Source of the DNA: Chloroflexota bacterium
GTDB lineage: Bacteria; Chloroflexota; Anaerolineae; Anaerolineales; Villigracilaceae
Assembly: GCA_021414245.1 (NCBI GenBank)
Contig: JAIOOU010000004.1
Location: 248,001-312,000 of the forward strand
Direction of reading: 5' to 3'
DNA length: 64,000 nucleotides
The notes beneath the pieces were generated by a model that saw only the letters and a list, made by a program, of their open reading frames with translations, ran no database searches and was not told where the DNA came from. Below are positions 36,010 through 45,040 of this stretch, one piece after another; within the stretch, counting starts at the first letter, position 1, and each line of letters starts with the position of its first letter. The translations under genes were made by a program, and so were the position numbers.

Positions 36010-36455
36010 AGGTTCTGAAGAAAAATCCTGCCGGAGAGGTGACCTGGCAGTATGAAGGCGTTGTTTTGAGCCGTGCCAAAAACTCTCTGACCCTCGAGGC
36101 GCTCTTCAACCGTGATGACATGCCTTTCATGGGGATCGTATTAAAACGCAATGACCGTTTTATCGAAACCTTTTATTCGGACCGCTGGTATAACATCTTT
36201 GAAATTCATGACCGCGATGACGGGAAATTGAAAGGCTGGTACTGTAATATCGGCAAGCCGGCCATATTGGATGCGGACTCCATCTCCTATCTGGACCTGG
36301 CCCTGGATCTGTGGGTTTCACCGGATGGCACGCAGACGGTCCTGGATGAAGATGAGCTGGAGGAACTGGGTCTGGATGAGGACCTAAAACAAAAAGTGTA
36401 TGACGGCCTGCGTGAATTGCAGGAAATGTTTCGAACAAAAAATCCCCCGGGTTGA
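36006..36455 (+). CDS. DUF402 (FomD-like) family protein; start ATG 36006 overlaps the upstream stop
   Basis: RNDRFIETFYSDRWYNIFEIHDRDDGKLKGWYCNIGKPAILDADSISYLDLALDLWVSPDG. Confidence 0.8.
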   Translation: MKVLKKNPAGEVTWQYEGVVLSRAKNSLTLEALFNRDDMPFMGIVLKRNDRFIETFYSDRWYNIFEIHDRDDGKLKGWYCNIGKPAILDADSISYLDLALDLWVSPDGTQTVLDEDELEELGLDEDLKQKVYDGLRELQEMFRTKNPPG

Positions 36456-36473
36456 CCGGGGGATTTTTTGTTC
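36433..36473. terminator. Bidirectional intrinsic terminator, 18-bp perfect stem
   Basis: GAACAAAAAATCCCCCGG-gttga-CCGGGGGATTTTTTGTTC. Confidence 0.9.
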
Positions 36474-36484
36474 GCGGGCGGGAT

Positions 36485-36640
36485 TTATCCGCCAAAGGCC
36501 TGGACGATCTGATCGCCGAATTGCCAGCCGAGGACGGCAGTGAGGCAGCAGCAGCAAAGCACGACAACAACAACCACTCCAATGATGATGGGGGTGTTGT
36601 TCTTCTTGGGAGCATCAGGGGTAACCGGCATTTCATTCAT
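36485..36640 (-). CDS. 51-aa single-TM Cys-rich peptide (not in supplied ORF track)
   Basis: MNEMPVTPDAPKKNNTPIIIGVVVVVVLCCCCLTAVLGWQFGDQIVQAFGG*; upstream AAGGAGAAG SD on the minus strand. Confidence 0.65.
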   Translation of the reverse strand: MNEMPVTPDAPKKNNTPIIIGVVVVVVLCCCCLTAVLGWQFGDQIVQAFGG

Positions 36641-36694
36641 GATTTCTTCTCCTTGTAATAATGAGTTCGCGCAAATAATTTTGCGTGTGATGAA

Positions 36695-36892
36695 CTAGAC
36701 GATCCAGCGGCCCGAATAAACCAGGCTGAAGTCCGAGTTTTCGAGAAAATACTGTCCGATCAACAATGCGGCACAGCAAAACAGACAAAAGGCGGCCACT
36801 CCCAGAACAATATAAAGAATCTTTTTGTTCCCGTTCTTCGGCGCATTGGATTGCATGGCTGGTTCATTGTTTGGTGCGGGTGATTCGGACAT
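36695..36892 (-). CDS. 65-aa single-TM Cys-rich peptide
   Basis: MSESPAPNNEPAMQSNAPKNGNKKILYIVLGVAAFCLFCCAALLIGQYFLENSDFSLVYSGRWIV; upstream GGAGCGAG. Confidence 0.65.
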   Translation of the reverse strand: MSESPAPNNEPAMQSNAPKNGNKKILYIVLGVAAFCLFCCAALLIGQYFLENSDFSLVYSGRWIV

Positions 36893-36927
36893 GCTCTCGC
36901 TCCTGCTTCGGAATTTTACCGATTATA

Positions 36928-37500
36928 TCAGGCAGTCTCCGGCTTGTCTGTGCGCCGCCAGAGCCACCAAAGTACTAGTGCCAGGAGGATGAGCAGGACT
37001 GTTCCCATGACGACCGGCAGCAAAATGGCGAACACGGAGGCGGTAAAGGCCAGCATATCCTCTGCGATGGAAACCGGCACATTACCCATGCCGCCCGTGG
37101 TTACGGTGACTGCCGGGCGCACCGCTGCCGACTTGACCACATGCACGCCGCCCGCCATCAACAGACCACAGGCCAAAGCCAGCAGGGGGTGAATGTCTGT
37201 GACGACTTTTGCACTGGCTGCGAAGGCGATTGCTCCAGCCACGGGGCGGACAACAGTTTGAATGATGTCGTTAATATGGTTAACCGCCGGGACCTTGTCT
37301 GCCACCATCTCAATGATGACCAGCAGACCCAGCAGGATCAGGATCCAGGGGTTGGCGATCAGATCAAAGGGCTGGCTGAGGGTGAGGACCTTGGGAAAGT
37401 AATGTGCGATCACTCCAACCACAAGCAGGGGGATGTAGGCATTCAGTCCCGCGCTTGCGGAGAGCCCAAATGCAGAAAAAACGCCAAGTAATATATCCAT
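36928..37500 (-). CDS. DUF4126 family membrane protein
   Basis: FGLSASAGLNAYIPLLVVGVIAHY...VADKVPAVNHINDIIQTVVRPVAGAIAFAA. Confidence 0.8.
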   Translation of the reverse strand: MDILLGVFSAFGLSASAGLNAYIPLLVVGVIAHYFPKVLTLSQPFDLIANPWILILLGLLVIIEMVADKVPAVNHINDIIQTVVRPVAGAIAFAASAKVVTDIHPLLALACGLLMAGGVHVVKSAAVRPAVTVTTGGMGNVPVSIAEDMLAFTASVFAILLPVVMGTVLLILLALVLWWLWRRTDKPETA

Positions 37501-37562
37501 TTAATATTTCTCCTTCTTTCAATAACTTTCAGCCTATATACGTTTTATGCACATGTTCGTTG

Positions 37563-38402
37563 CTAGCCTGTGATTCCCGGCAGGCCGCCCCAGGTGCCGG
37601 TCAATTGCAGACGCAGCAAGTCAATACTGAGAATCATCAACAAGGCCAGTGTCAGGCCTGCAAGAAGAGGAAGCCAGAGCTGGCGCGCATGTTCGAATGA
37701 ATTGTCCTGTTTCATGATCATGATCCATAAAATGGTGAAGACGATCACCAGCAGGGACAGAGTCCCGAGTGCACTGATGTAGGCAATGGGATAAAGCACA
37801 ATCGGGCTGTCGGTCAGCACCAGGAAATTGATAAGGACCACACTGGCGGCCAGAATGCCGAAGGATTTCCATTCGAGTGCGGGGCGGTCGTCCTGTTCGC
37901 GCCAGAGGGTCTGGTTGACAATCGGATATAGTACGGCGGCCAGGGTGATTCCCATTCCGCTGCCGGTGAAGAGGCGCAGGGTGTTGTTCGGGATATAGAG
38001 ATTGGGGATCTTGTTCAGTGCGCCCTGCGAAGTCTGCTTGAGCAGGTATAGATAGGAGTTGCTGCCGTCTATGCCAAAGGCCAGAAAGAAAAGCACAAGC
38101 ACGGCAATGATCCCGCGCGAGGGCAGCTTGCTGCGCTTCCCGCTCACGAAAATTTGAAAAACAAGCGCCAGTCCGGCTGCATAAAATTCGCCTGTGCACC
38201 GGGCGCAAAGCGGAAGCTGGCGGTCGCCGATCTGAAAGGAGCGGACATCGATGCGGTGGCAGACCGCGTAGCCGATCGCATCCAGTTTGCCGAGGGCGCC
38301 TTCAGGCGAGTTGTACATCCATGCTGCAAACGCAAGGGCGGCGGCAATGGGAATGAACCACTTAAGCAGTTCTTGAAAGCGTGATGTCTGATTTGTATTC
38401 AT
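37563..38402 (-). CDS. DUF2085 family membrane protein
   Basis: IGYAVCHRIDVRSFQIGDRQLPLCARCTGEFYAAG. Confidence 0.85.
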   Translation of the reverse strand: MNTNQTSRFQELLKWFIPIAAALAFAAWMYNSPEGALGKLDAIGYAVCHRIDVRSFQIGDRQLPLCARCTGEFYAAGLALVFQIFVSGKRSKLPSRGIIAVLVLFFLAFGIDGSNSYLYLLKQTSQGALNKIPNLYIPNNTLRLFTGSGMGITLAAVLYPIVNQTLWREQDDRPALEWKSFGILAASVVLINFLVLTDSPIVLYPIAYISALGTLSLLVIVFTILWIMIMKQDNSFEHARQLWLPLLAGLTLALLMILSIDLLRLQLTGTWGGLPGITG

Positions 38403-38538
38403 CGTTCACATTATATGGGCAATGCAGGGGGATTGCAAGAAAACCACACATTTTCACCCCGCTTCGCGGTATTATAAGATGGTGGGAAGAGTTGAAATAT
38501 GTTTTGCTGGGATACGATAGGTCCCGGTAAAAAGGAGC

Positions 38539-39627
38539 ATGGATATGAAACGACTTGGGATCCTGACAGGCGGCGGTGATGCGCCCGGGTTGAATGCCGT
38601 CATTCGAGCAACAGTGAAGACTGCGATCAAGGAATATGGTTGTGAAGTCTTTGGCATTCGAAACGGATACGACGGTTTTCTGGAAATGGAAGGGATCGTT
38701 CCCCTTGGCATGCAGGAGGTGCGCGGGATCCTGCCGCGCGGCGGGACGATCCTCGGTTCTGCGAATCGGGGAAACCCCTATGCGCGCAAGGTGATCCGGG
38801 ATGGAAAGGAAATAACGGTCGATGTTTCCGAAGAGATCGTGAAGGGCATTAAAAGATTGGAGCTGGATGCCCTGATCGTGCTGGGCGGTGATGGAACCCT
38901 GCACATTGCCCATGAACTTGCGGAAAAAGGTGTGCCGATCATTGGCGTGCCGAAGACGATCGACAACGATATCAGCGGCACCGAAGTGACCTTTGGTTTT
39001 GACACCGCGTTAAATATCGCCATGGAGGCGCTGGATCGTCTGCATACCACGGCCGAGTCCCATCATCGCGCGATGGTCCTGGAATTGATGGGGCGCGACG
39101 CGGGCTTTATTGCCCTGCAGGCGGGCATTTCCGGTGGCGCGGATGTGATCCTAATTCCGGAGATCCCGTTTAAATTTGAGAGCGTGATGGCCAAGGTTCA
39201 CGAGCGCGCGGAGAAGGGCAGCAAGTTCAGCATTCTGGCGGTTTCAGAGGGGGCAAAGCCTGTCAATGGCGGACAGATCTTTTCACGCAAAGGCGATGAA
39301 ATATATGTGCCGCGCCTCGGCGGGATTGGACAAGTGGTGGGAGAGTATATCGAGAAACAGGGTTTCGAATCGCGCGTGACCGTTTTGGGACATCTGCAAC
39401 GGGGCGGCACACCCACCGCCTTTGACCGGTCCCTGGCCACACGCTTCGGCGCTGCGGCTGTCCGGCTTGCCGCTCAAGGCGGATTCGACCGCATGGTGGC
39501 CTTGAAATGCAGCCGCATCACCGACATTTCCCTGGTGGAAGCCACCGCCACCCTCAAACGGGTGAAACTGGATGACGATGCGGTTGTCACTGCCCGCAAT
39601 GTGGGCATCTCATTCGGCGATGAATAA
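38539..39627 (+). CDS. pfkA: 6-phosphofructokinase
   Basis: RLGILTGGGDAPGLNAVIRATVK, LGGDGTLHIAHEL, KTIDNDISGTEVTFGFDTA, ELMGRDAGFIAL. Confidence 0.95.
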   Translation: MDMKRLGILTGGGDAPGLNAVIRATVKTAIKEYGCEVFGIRNGYDGFLEMEGIVPLGMQEVRGILPRGGTILGSANRGNPYARKVIRDGKEITVDVSEEIVKGIKRLELDALIVLGGDGTLHIAHELAEKGVPIIGVPKTIDNDISGTEVTFGFDTALNIAMEALDRLHTTAESHHRAMVLELMGRDAGFIALQAGISGGADVILIPEIPFKFESVMAKVHERAEKGSKFSILAVSEGAKPVNGGQIFSRKGDEIYVPRLGGIGQVVGEYIEKQGFESRVTVLGHLQRGGTPTAFDRSLATRFGAAAVRLAAQGGFDRMVALKCSRITDISLVEATATLKRVKLDDDAVVTARNVGISFGDE

Positions 39628-39631
39628 AAAA

Positions 39632-39659
39632 GCAGGTCGCGCTTCAAGCGCGACCTGCG
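39632..39659. terminator. Intrinsic terminator between convergent genes
   Basis: GCAGGTCGCGCTT-caa-GCGCGACCTGC. Confidence 0.75.
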
Positions 39660-39682
39660 ATATTCCCGGTAAAAAGAACGAC

Positions 39683-40807
39683 TTATTTTTCGAAAACGAA
39701 CTGGCCGTTCTTGTAGAACAGTTCGCCGTCCACCAGTATCTCAGCATCCTGACGCATGTCACAGATCATGTCCCAATGGATCGCACTCTTGTTTTTCGAA
39801 CCAGTTTCGGGGTAGCCCGCTCCGAGTGCCATGTGGAAGGAACCGCCGATCTTCTCGTCAAACAGGATGTTGCCGGTAAACTGTTGAATGTCAAAATTGG
39901 TTCCGATGGCGAATTCACCCAGGGTGCGCGAACCCGCATCACTGTCGAGGGTCTTCAGCAGGAATTCCTGATTCTTGTCGGCTTTTGCGGTTGTCACGCG
40001 GCCGTTCGAGAAGGTCAACTCTGCATTTTCCACGCTTGAGCCGCCATAGTTGGCGGGATACGTAAATTTAACCCAGCCGTTGACCGAGTCTTCCACAGGC
40101 CCGGTGTAGATCTCACCGTCCGGCATATTATAGGTTCCGTATGAATTCATGAACGTACGGCCTTTTACGGAAAGGGTCATGTCTACATTCGGCCCGCGTA
40201 ATATGACCTGGCTCTTGCCCTTCATGAAGTCCACCGCTGACTGCTGCTTGCTTTCCACGCTTTTCCAAAAAGCGATCGGATCTTCTTCGTTGGTGTGCAC
40301 TGCGCCAAATACGAAGTCTTCGTATTCCTTCAAGCTCATATTGGCGTCCTGGGCATAGGCTTCAGTGGGGAAGAGGGTGGTCACCCATTTGAATGACCCA
40401 TCCGCCCCGCGGCGGAATTGCGCTTCGGTGATAACCGAGGATGCCTTGCCCCGCCGTTGAAGTTTGGCCGGGTCGATATTGGTGGTGCCGCGCGTGTTGG
40501 TGGCGGAATGAATGCGGATGCGGCTTTCAAACTGTTCGTACGCCAGCTTGTAAAAAGTGGGCACGAAATCCAGCTGTGCATCGTTTGCATAGGTGAGGAA
40601 TAATTCATCCTGGCTGAAAGGCATCGTGCCCGGCAGGGCCATCATCAGGTGCGGGTGCCCGCCCTTTTCCAGGATCTGAATATACAGTTCGCGCAGCAAC
40701 GGTTCGGCGGCCGTCGTACCTTCAAGCAGCACACGATCGCCGGGGACGATTCGGGCGGAATGTTCCACCAGAACTTTTGCATATTTTTGAACACGGATAT
40801 CAGACAC
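39683..40807 (-). CDS. M29-family (thermophilic metalloprotease) aminopeptidase
   Basis: DIRVQKYAKVLVEHSARIVPGDRVLLEG; EFAIGTNFDIQQFTGNILFDEKIGGSFHMALGAGYPETGSKNKSAIHWDMICDMR. Confidence 0.92.
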   Translation of the reverse strand: MSDIRVQKYAKVLVEHSARIVPGDRVLLEGTTAAEPLLRELYIQILEKGGHPHLMMALPGTMPFSQDELFLTYANDAQLDFVPTFYKLAYEQFESRIRIHSATNTRGTTNIDPAKLQRRGKASSVITEAQFRRGADGSFKWVTTLFPTEAYAQDANMSLKEYEDFVFGAVHTNEEDPIAFWKSVESKQQSAVDFMKGKSQVILRGPNVDMTLSVKGRTFMNSYGTYNMPDGEIYTGPVEDSVNGWVKFTYPANYGGSSVENAELTFSNGRVTTAKADKNQEFLLKTLDSDAGSRTLGEFAIGTNFDIQQFTGNILFDEKIGGSFHMALGAGYPETGSKNKSAIHWDMICDMRQDAEILVDGELFYKNGQFVFEK

Positions 40808-41045
40808 AGCCTAACTCCTGTTAATTGAATGGGATTTTTGGATTATATCATGCGCATTCCCGACTAAAATCAAAAAATTGTAAATCAAAGGACCACCCGT
40901 TTTTACCCTGGCCCGCAACATGCCGCGGCTTCGAACTGGAGGCGGTTTGTCATTTTAAAAATTGGTACTTATGTCACATGAAATTTCCTAGAAAATGGAT
41001 ATGCTTGGTGTTAATTCCTGTATTTTAATTTGGCAAGGAGCAGAC

Positions 41046-42314
41046 ATGCAAGTTTTATCCCAAAAACCCACGACAGCCTGGGCGGAAGTGGACGAAAACG
41101 GACGCCTCATTCTTCCGCCCGAAGTTGCCCGCCAGTACGGACTGACTCCCGGCTCCAAGGTCCGCCTTGATGAAGGAATGAACTTTGTGCGCATGCACCG
41201 CCCTGTGACGCATCTCACGAAGGTGTATATTGAACCGACGGTCGCCTGTAATCTGGACTGCATCACCTGCTTTCGCAATGCCTGGGACCAGCCCATTGGC
41301 CGCATGACCGAGGAGACTTTTGAGAACATCTTCAGTGGCCTGAAGAAAATAAGCCCAATTCCGGGTGTGTATTTCGGCGGGATCGGCGAGCCCCTCTTTC
41401 ATGTCAAAACCATTGAGTGGATTCGGCGCATCAAGGAACTCGGCGTAAAGGTTGAACTCATCACCAATGGGACCATTCTCACCGAGAAAAAATCCCGGGA
41501 CCTTATTGACGCAGGGTTGGACGTTCTCTGGGTCTCCATTGACGGCGCTTCCCCGGAAACCTACGCGGATGTACGGCTCGGCGCGGAGCTTCCAGATATT
41601 ATCAGCAACCTTGAGCGGTTTGGAAAAATGAGAAAGGGCGGGCATTTCCCCACGCCTGAAATCGGGATTGCATTTGTGGCGATGAAACGGAATATTGCCG
41701 ATCTTCCCAAAGTTATCAAGATCGGAAAATCTCTGCGCGCCAAATATTTTTCTGTCAGTAACTTGCAGCCCGCCACAGAAGATATGCAAGCCGACCGCCT
41801 GTACAACCGAACCACGCGTGACATCGCTTATTTACAGGCTCCGCATCTTCCGCACCTCAGCCTGCCTAAAATGGATTTTGACGAATCCACCCGCGAGGCG
41901 CTCTTCGATGTATTCAACAGCGGCCTGAACATCAGCTATGCAGGTAACAATTGGGGAGGCGCAAACGATGTGTGTAATTTCGTCGAGAACGGCACCCTGT
42001 CGATTGCCTGGACGGGGGATGTCAGCCCGTGCTGGCCGTTGATGCACACGCACATGAGTTACCTGCACAATAAACCGCGACTCTCAAAAAAACATATTAT
42101 CGGGAATGTAAACCAGCGCTCCATTTCCGACCTGTGGTTTGACCCTGCTTACCTGGAATATCGCGAACGCCTGCACAATTTTGTCTTTGCGCCGTGTACA
42201 TTTTGCGGCGGCTGTGACCTTTCTGAAACCAATATCGAGGATTGCCTCGGTAATACGATCGCACCGGTTTGCGGGGGATGCCTTTGGGCGCAGGGGATCA
42301 TTCAATGTCCGTAG
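41046..42314 (+). CDS. Radical SAM/SPASM maturase with N-terminal AbrB-like domain, likely tungsten-cofactor oxidoreductase maturase
   Basis: AWAEVDENGRLILPPEVARQYGLTPGSKVRL; EPTVACNLDCITCFRNAWDQP (CxxxCxxC); C-terminal Cys-rich SPASM region; next to aor. Confidence 0.85.
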   Translation: MQVLSQKPTTAWAEVDENGRLILPPEVARQYGLTPGSKVRLDEGMNFVRMHRPVTHLTKVYIEPTVACNLDCITCFRNAWDQPIGRMTEETFENIFSGLKKISPIPGVYFGGIGEPLFHVKTIEWIRRIKELGVKVELITNGTILTEKKSRDLIDAGLDVLWVSIDGASPETYADVRLGAELPDIISNLERFGKMRKGGHFPTPEIGIAFVAMKRNIADLPKVIKIGKSLRAKYFSVSNLQPATEDMQADRLYNRTTRDIAYLQAPHLPHLSLPKMDFDESTREALFDVFNSGLNISYAGNNWGGANDVCNFVENGTLSIAWTGDVSPCWPLMHTHMSYLHNKPRLSKKHIIGNVNQRSISDLWFDPAYLEYRERLHNFVFAPCTFCGGCDLSETNIEDCLGNTIAPVCGGCLWAQGIIQCP

Positions 42315-42368
42315 AGTAATGCAGCCTCCCCTGAATTTCATTGTATACTTTCATGTGAGGAGCATTGG

Positions 42369-42665
42369 ATGATGGAAGAGACGATCATGAAAGTTAACTT
42401 CTATGCCACTTTACGTCCGATCGTGGGCAGGAAAACGGTGGAATTAAACCTGCCGCCGGGCACCACTGCCATTCAATTGGTGCTGATGTTCGTCAAGGAT
42501 TATCCCGCCATGCGCAAGGAACTGTTGGATGCCAGTGAACAATTTCTGCCGCACATGAAGTTCTTCATCAATGGCCGCGAGGCGGTATATCTGCCCGATA
42601 AATTCGATACGGTCATTCAGCCGGATGACAAGGTGGATATTTTCCCCCCGGTTGGCGGCGGTTAA
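42369..42665 (+). CDS. MoaD/ThiS-family sulfur carrier
   Basis: VNFYATLRPIVGRKTVELNLPPGTTAIQLV...DKVDIFPPVGGG (C-terminal GG). Confidence 0.9.
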   Translation: MMEETIMKVNFYATLRPIVGRKTVELNLPPGTTAIQLVLMFVKDYPAMRKELLDASEQFLPHMKFFINGREAVYLPDKFDTVIQPDDKVDIFPPVGGG

Positions 42666-42922
42666 TGCGGACCCTGGTCCATGAAATGCGCGGCATTCCA
42701 TACTATTTGCTCAAGGAATATTTACAGGAATTGGGCGGCACTTTGCATGGAGAAGATCTGATTGAGGGGAAAGGTTGGAGTGTGAAGATCGAAAAGATGG
42801 AGCCGTTTCGGATTGGTTCGCTGTCGGTGGGGCAATCACGTTTGACGATGGAAATGGAAGAGCACGTCGCGGATGATTTTCTGGATCGGTTTATGAAAAA
42901 AACTCTTCGAGCCGGGGGATGA
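42665..42922 (+). CDS. Small conserved-looking protein in the tungsten-enzyme module, function unknown
   Basis: TAATG overlap with moaD-like gene; MRTLVHEMRGIPYYLLKEYLQELGGTLHGEDLIEGKGWSVKIEKMEPFRIGSLSVGQSRLTMEME. Confidence 0.75.
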   Translation: MRTLVHEMRGIPYYLLKEYLQELGGTLHGEDLIEGKGWSVKIEKMEPFRIGSLSVGQSRLTMEMEEHVADDFLDRFMKKTLRAGG

Positions 42923-42972
42923 TTTTCGTAACAGAAGCAGGCTTGAGCGCGGAAAGAAGCGGGAAATAAATC

Positions 42973-43008
42973 AAAAGAGACGCATCCAGCTGGATGCGTC
43001 TCTTTTTT
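42973..43008. terminator. Bidirectional terminator between convergent tungsten genes
   Basis: AAAAGAGACGCATCC-agct-GGATGCGTCTCTTTT. Confidence 0.9.
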
Positions 43009-43025
43009 GTGTATTGTATATCGCC

Positions 43026-44852
43026 TTATGCGATTCCAAGCTCCTTCAGCTTCGCTTCGCCGACCACGCCGTTTTTCCAGCCGCGTGCAGTGTAATACTC
43101 TTTGAGCATGTCATCCAGCTCGCAGACATGGCCGACCGAGCCGGGCTGTGTGGAGGCTTCTTCAGTGAAACGTTTGGGAAGAACGTCACTGCCTTCGCCA
43201 AAGCCATTGAGGTTGTTGTAATGGCGCTCGAGATTGTAGATCCGTTCGCCGGTCTTCAACACATCGTCTGAGGTGAAGGGTATGCCGGTCATGGCGGAGT
43301 ATTGCTGGGCGTATTCATCGGTGCCCATGGCGAAAGCGCTGAATTTGCATAGGTCCATGCTGTCGGAGAAGGCGTGAATATCCTGGAAGACTTTCACCAG
43401 GCCGCCCTTATCTTTCCAGGCCAGCGGGTCAACCTTGAGCGAACCGAAGGGCATCACGCCCAATTCGGCGGCCGCGACGTAGGCGCGCAGGTGGCAGGCG
43501 CCGCGGTTGGATGTGGCATAACCGAGGCCCATGCCTTTCATTCCGCGCGGATCGTAAGCGGGAATACCCTGACCCTTGGCCGTCATGGCCAGTTCCGGGT
43601 GACCAAAATGTTTGGCGGTGGCGTTGGCGCCATCGGCCATTACATTACCAAGGCCCTGACGTTTGGCGATCATTTCAGCGGCTTTGGTCATTCCGTCAGC
43701 GTCGCCCCAGGCGAGTTTGCCATCGCCGTTGGTATAGCCCTTCTCGCTGGCTTCCATCCAAATGGAAAGCGGGTGACCGATTTCTATGGCATCGAAGCCG
43801 AAATCATTGGCAAGGTCGATCATCTTAGCGACGAGACGCGCGTCGTTGTTGCCGCAGTTTGCGCCAACAGACCAGGCGGGTTCGTATTCCACCGATTCCA
43901 TGTGCAGGCCCTTATATGGGCCGTCTTTTACTTCCACTTCCTTCTTGCACGCCACAGGGCAGGCGTGACAAGTGGGGTTATCCACCAGAAGATGCTCATT
44001 TATATATTCACCGCTGATCTTTTCAGCGTTTTCACCGTAAGAGGTGAGGGCGCTGTTCTTGGTGGGTAAGGCGCCGATGCTGTTGGTGATGTTCATCAAC
44101 ACATTCGTGCCATAGACGGACAGGCCGCCCTTGCGCGGGCTGGTGATGTTCTCTTCAGCCATGATGTTCTTAAGGGCGCGTTCATGGGCGGGTTTCCACG
44201 CATCCCGGGACGCTGCTTTGACGATCTTCTTCTCTGCCTTGATCACGATGGCCTTGAGATTCTTGGAGCCGCCGACACAGCCGGTGCCGCCGCGTCCGGA
44301 AGCGCGGTCATCTTCGTTCATCCAACAGGCAAACTTGACAAGGTTCTCACCAGCCGGGCCGATTGTGATGACGGTCAGGTCCTTTTCGCCGTATTTCTTC
44401 TGGAAATGTTTGATGGTATCGTGAACGCCTTTGCCCCAGACTTCTGAAGCGTCCAATAATTCCAACTTGTCATCATGGATGTAGGCATAGGTCGGTTTTG
44501 CGGCCTTGCCTTTGAAGACCAGGCCGTCGAAACCGGCCCAGCGTAATCGGGCGGCGGACCAGCCCCCATGGTGGGAATCAGTTACGGTTCCGGTCAGAGG
44601 CGATTTGGTCACCACCGCCATGCGTCCGCTCATGTTGGCTTCCGAGCCGGTCAGCGGGCCGTTCATAAAGCAAAGAATATTGTCCGGGGAGAGCGCGTCC
44701 ACCTTGGGGCCGTTGTCATACACATACTTCACGCCCAATCCGCGTCCGCCGATATATTTCCGGGCATCATCCTCTGCAATGGGCTTGAATTCGACCTTGC
44801 CCGCGCTGAGATTGACCCAACCGATCCGGTTTGCATAGCCACCGAGTTCCAT
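43026..44852 (-). CDS. aor: Aldehyde:ferredoxin oxidoreductase (tungsten-dependent); start re-assigned to MELGG at 44852
   Basis: GGYANRIGWVNLSAGKVEFKP, YIGGRGLGVKYVYD, GPLTGSEANMSGRMAVVTKSPLTGTVTDSHHGGWSAARLRWAGFDGLVFKG, NPTCHACPVACKK. Confidence 0.93.
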   Translation of the reverse strand: MELGGYANRIGWVNLSAGKVEFKPIAEDDARKYIGGRGLGVKYVYDNGPKVDALSPDNILCFMNGPLTGSEANMSGRMAVVTKSPLTGTVTDSHHGGWSAARLRWAGFDGLVFKGKAAKPTYAYIHDDKLELLDASEVWGKGVHDTIKHFQKKYGEKDLTVITIGPAGENLVKFACWMNEDDRASGRGGTGCVGGSKNLKAIVIKAEKKIVKAASRDAWKPAHERALKNIMAEENITSPRKGGLSVYGTNVLMNITNSIGALPTKNSALTSYGENAEKISGEYINEHLLVDNPTCHACPVACKKEVEVKDGPYKGLHMESVEYEPAWSVGANCGNNDARLVAKMIDLANDFGFDAIEIGHPLSIWMEASEKGYTNGDGKLAWGDADGMTKAAEMIAKRQGLGNVMADGANATAKHFGHPELAMTAKGQGIPAYDPRGMKGMGLGYATSNRGACHLRAYVAAAELGVMPFGSLKVDPLAWKDKGGLVKVFQDIHAFSDSMDLCKFSAFAMGTDEYAQQYSAMTGIPFTSDDVLKTGERIYNLERHYNNLNGFGEGSDVLPKRFTEEASTQPGSVGHVCELDDMLKEYYTARGWKNGVVGEAKLKELGIA

Positions 44853-45040
44853 GATGTTCCTCCTTGTTACAAACAAAAATAAACAGCCCGAACTGCCTTC
44901 TTGAGACCAGAGTAGCACCCTGAAATTTCGGAGTCAATAATTAAGTTTTTCCTTAATAGAAGAAAGGATGTTTGTCATACCACCTGTTTAATATTGGACT
45001 TCATGGGTCGTATTCCGATTTGCGTTATACTTTCCGCAAT

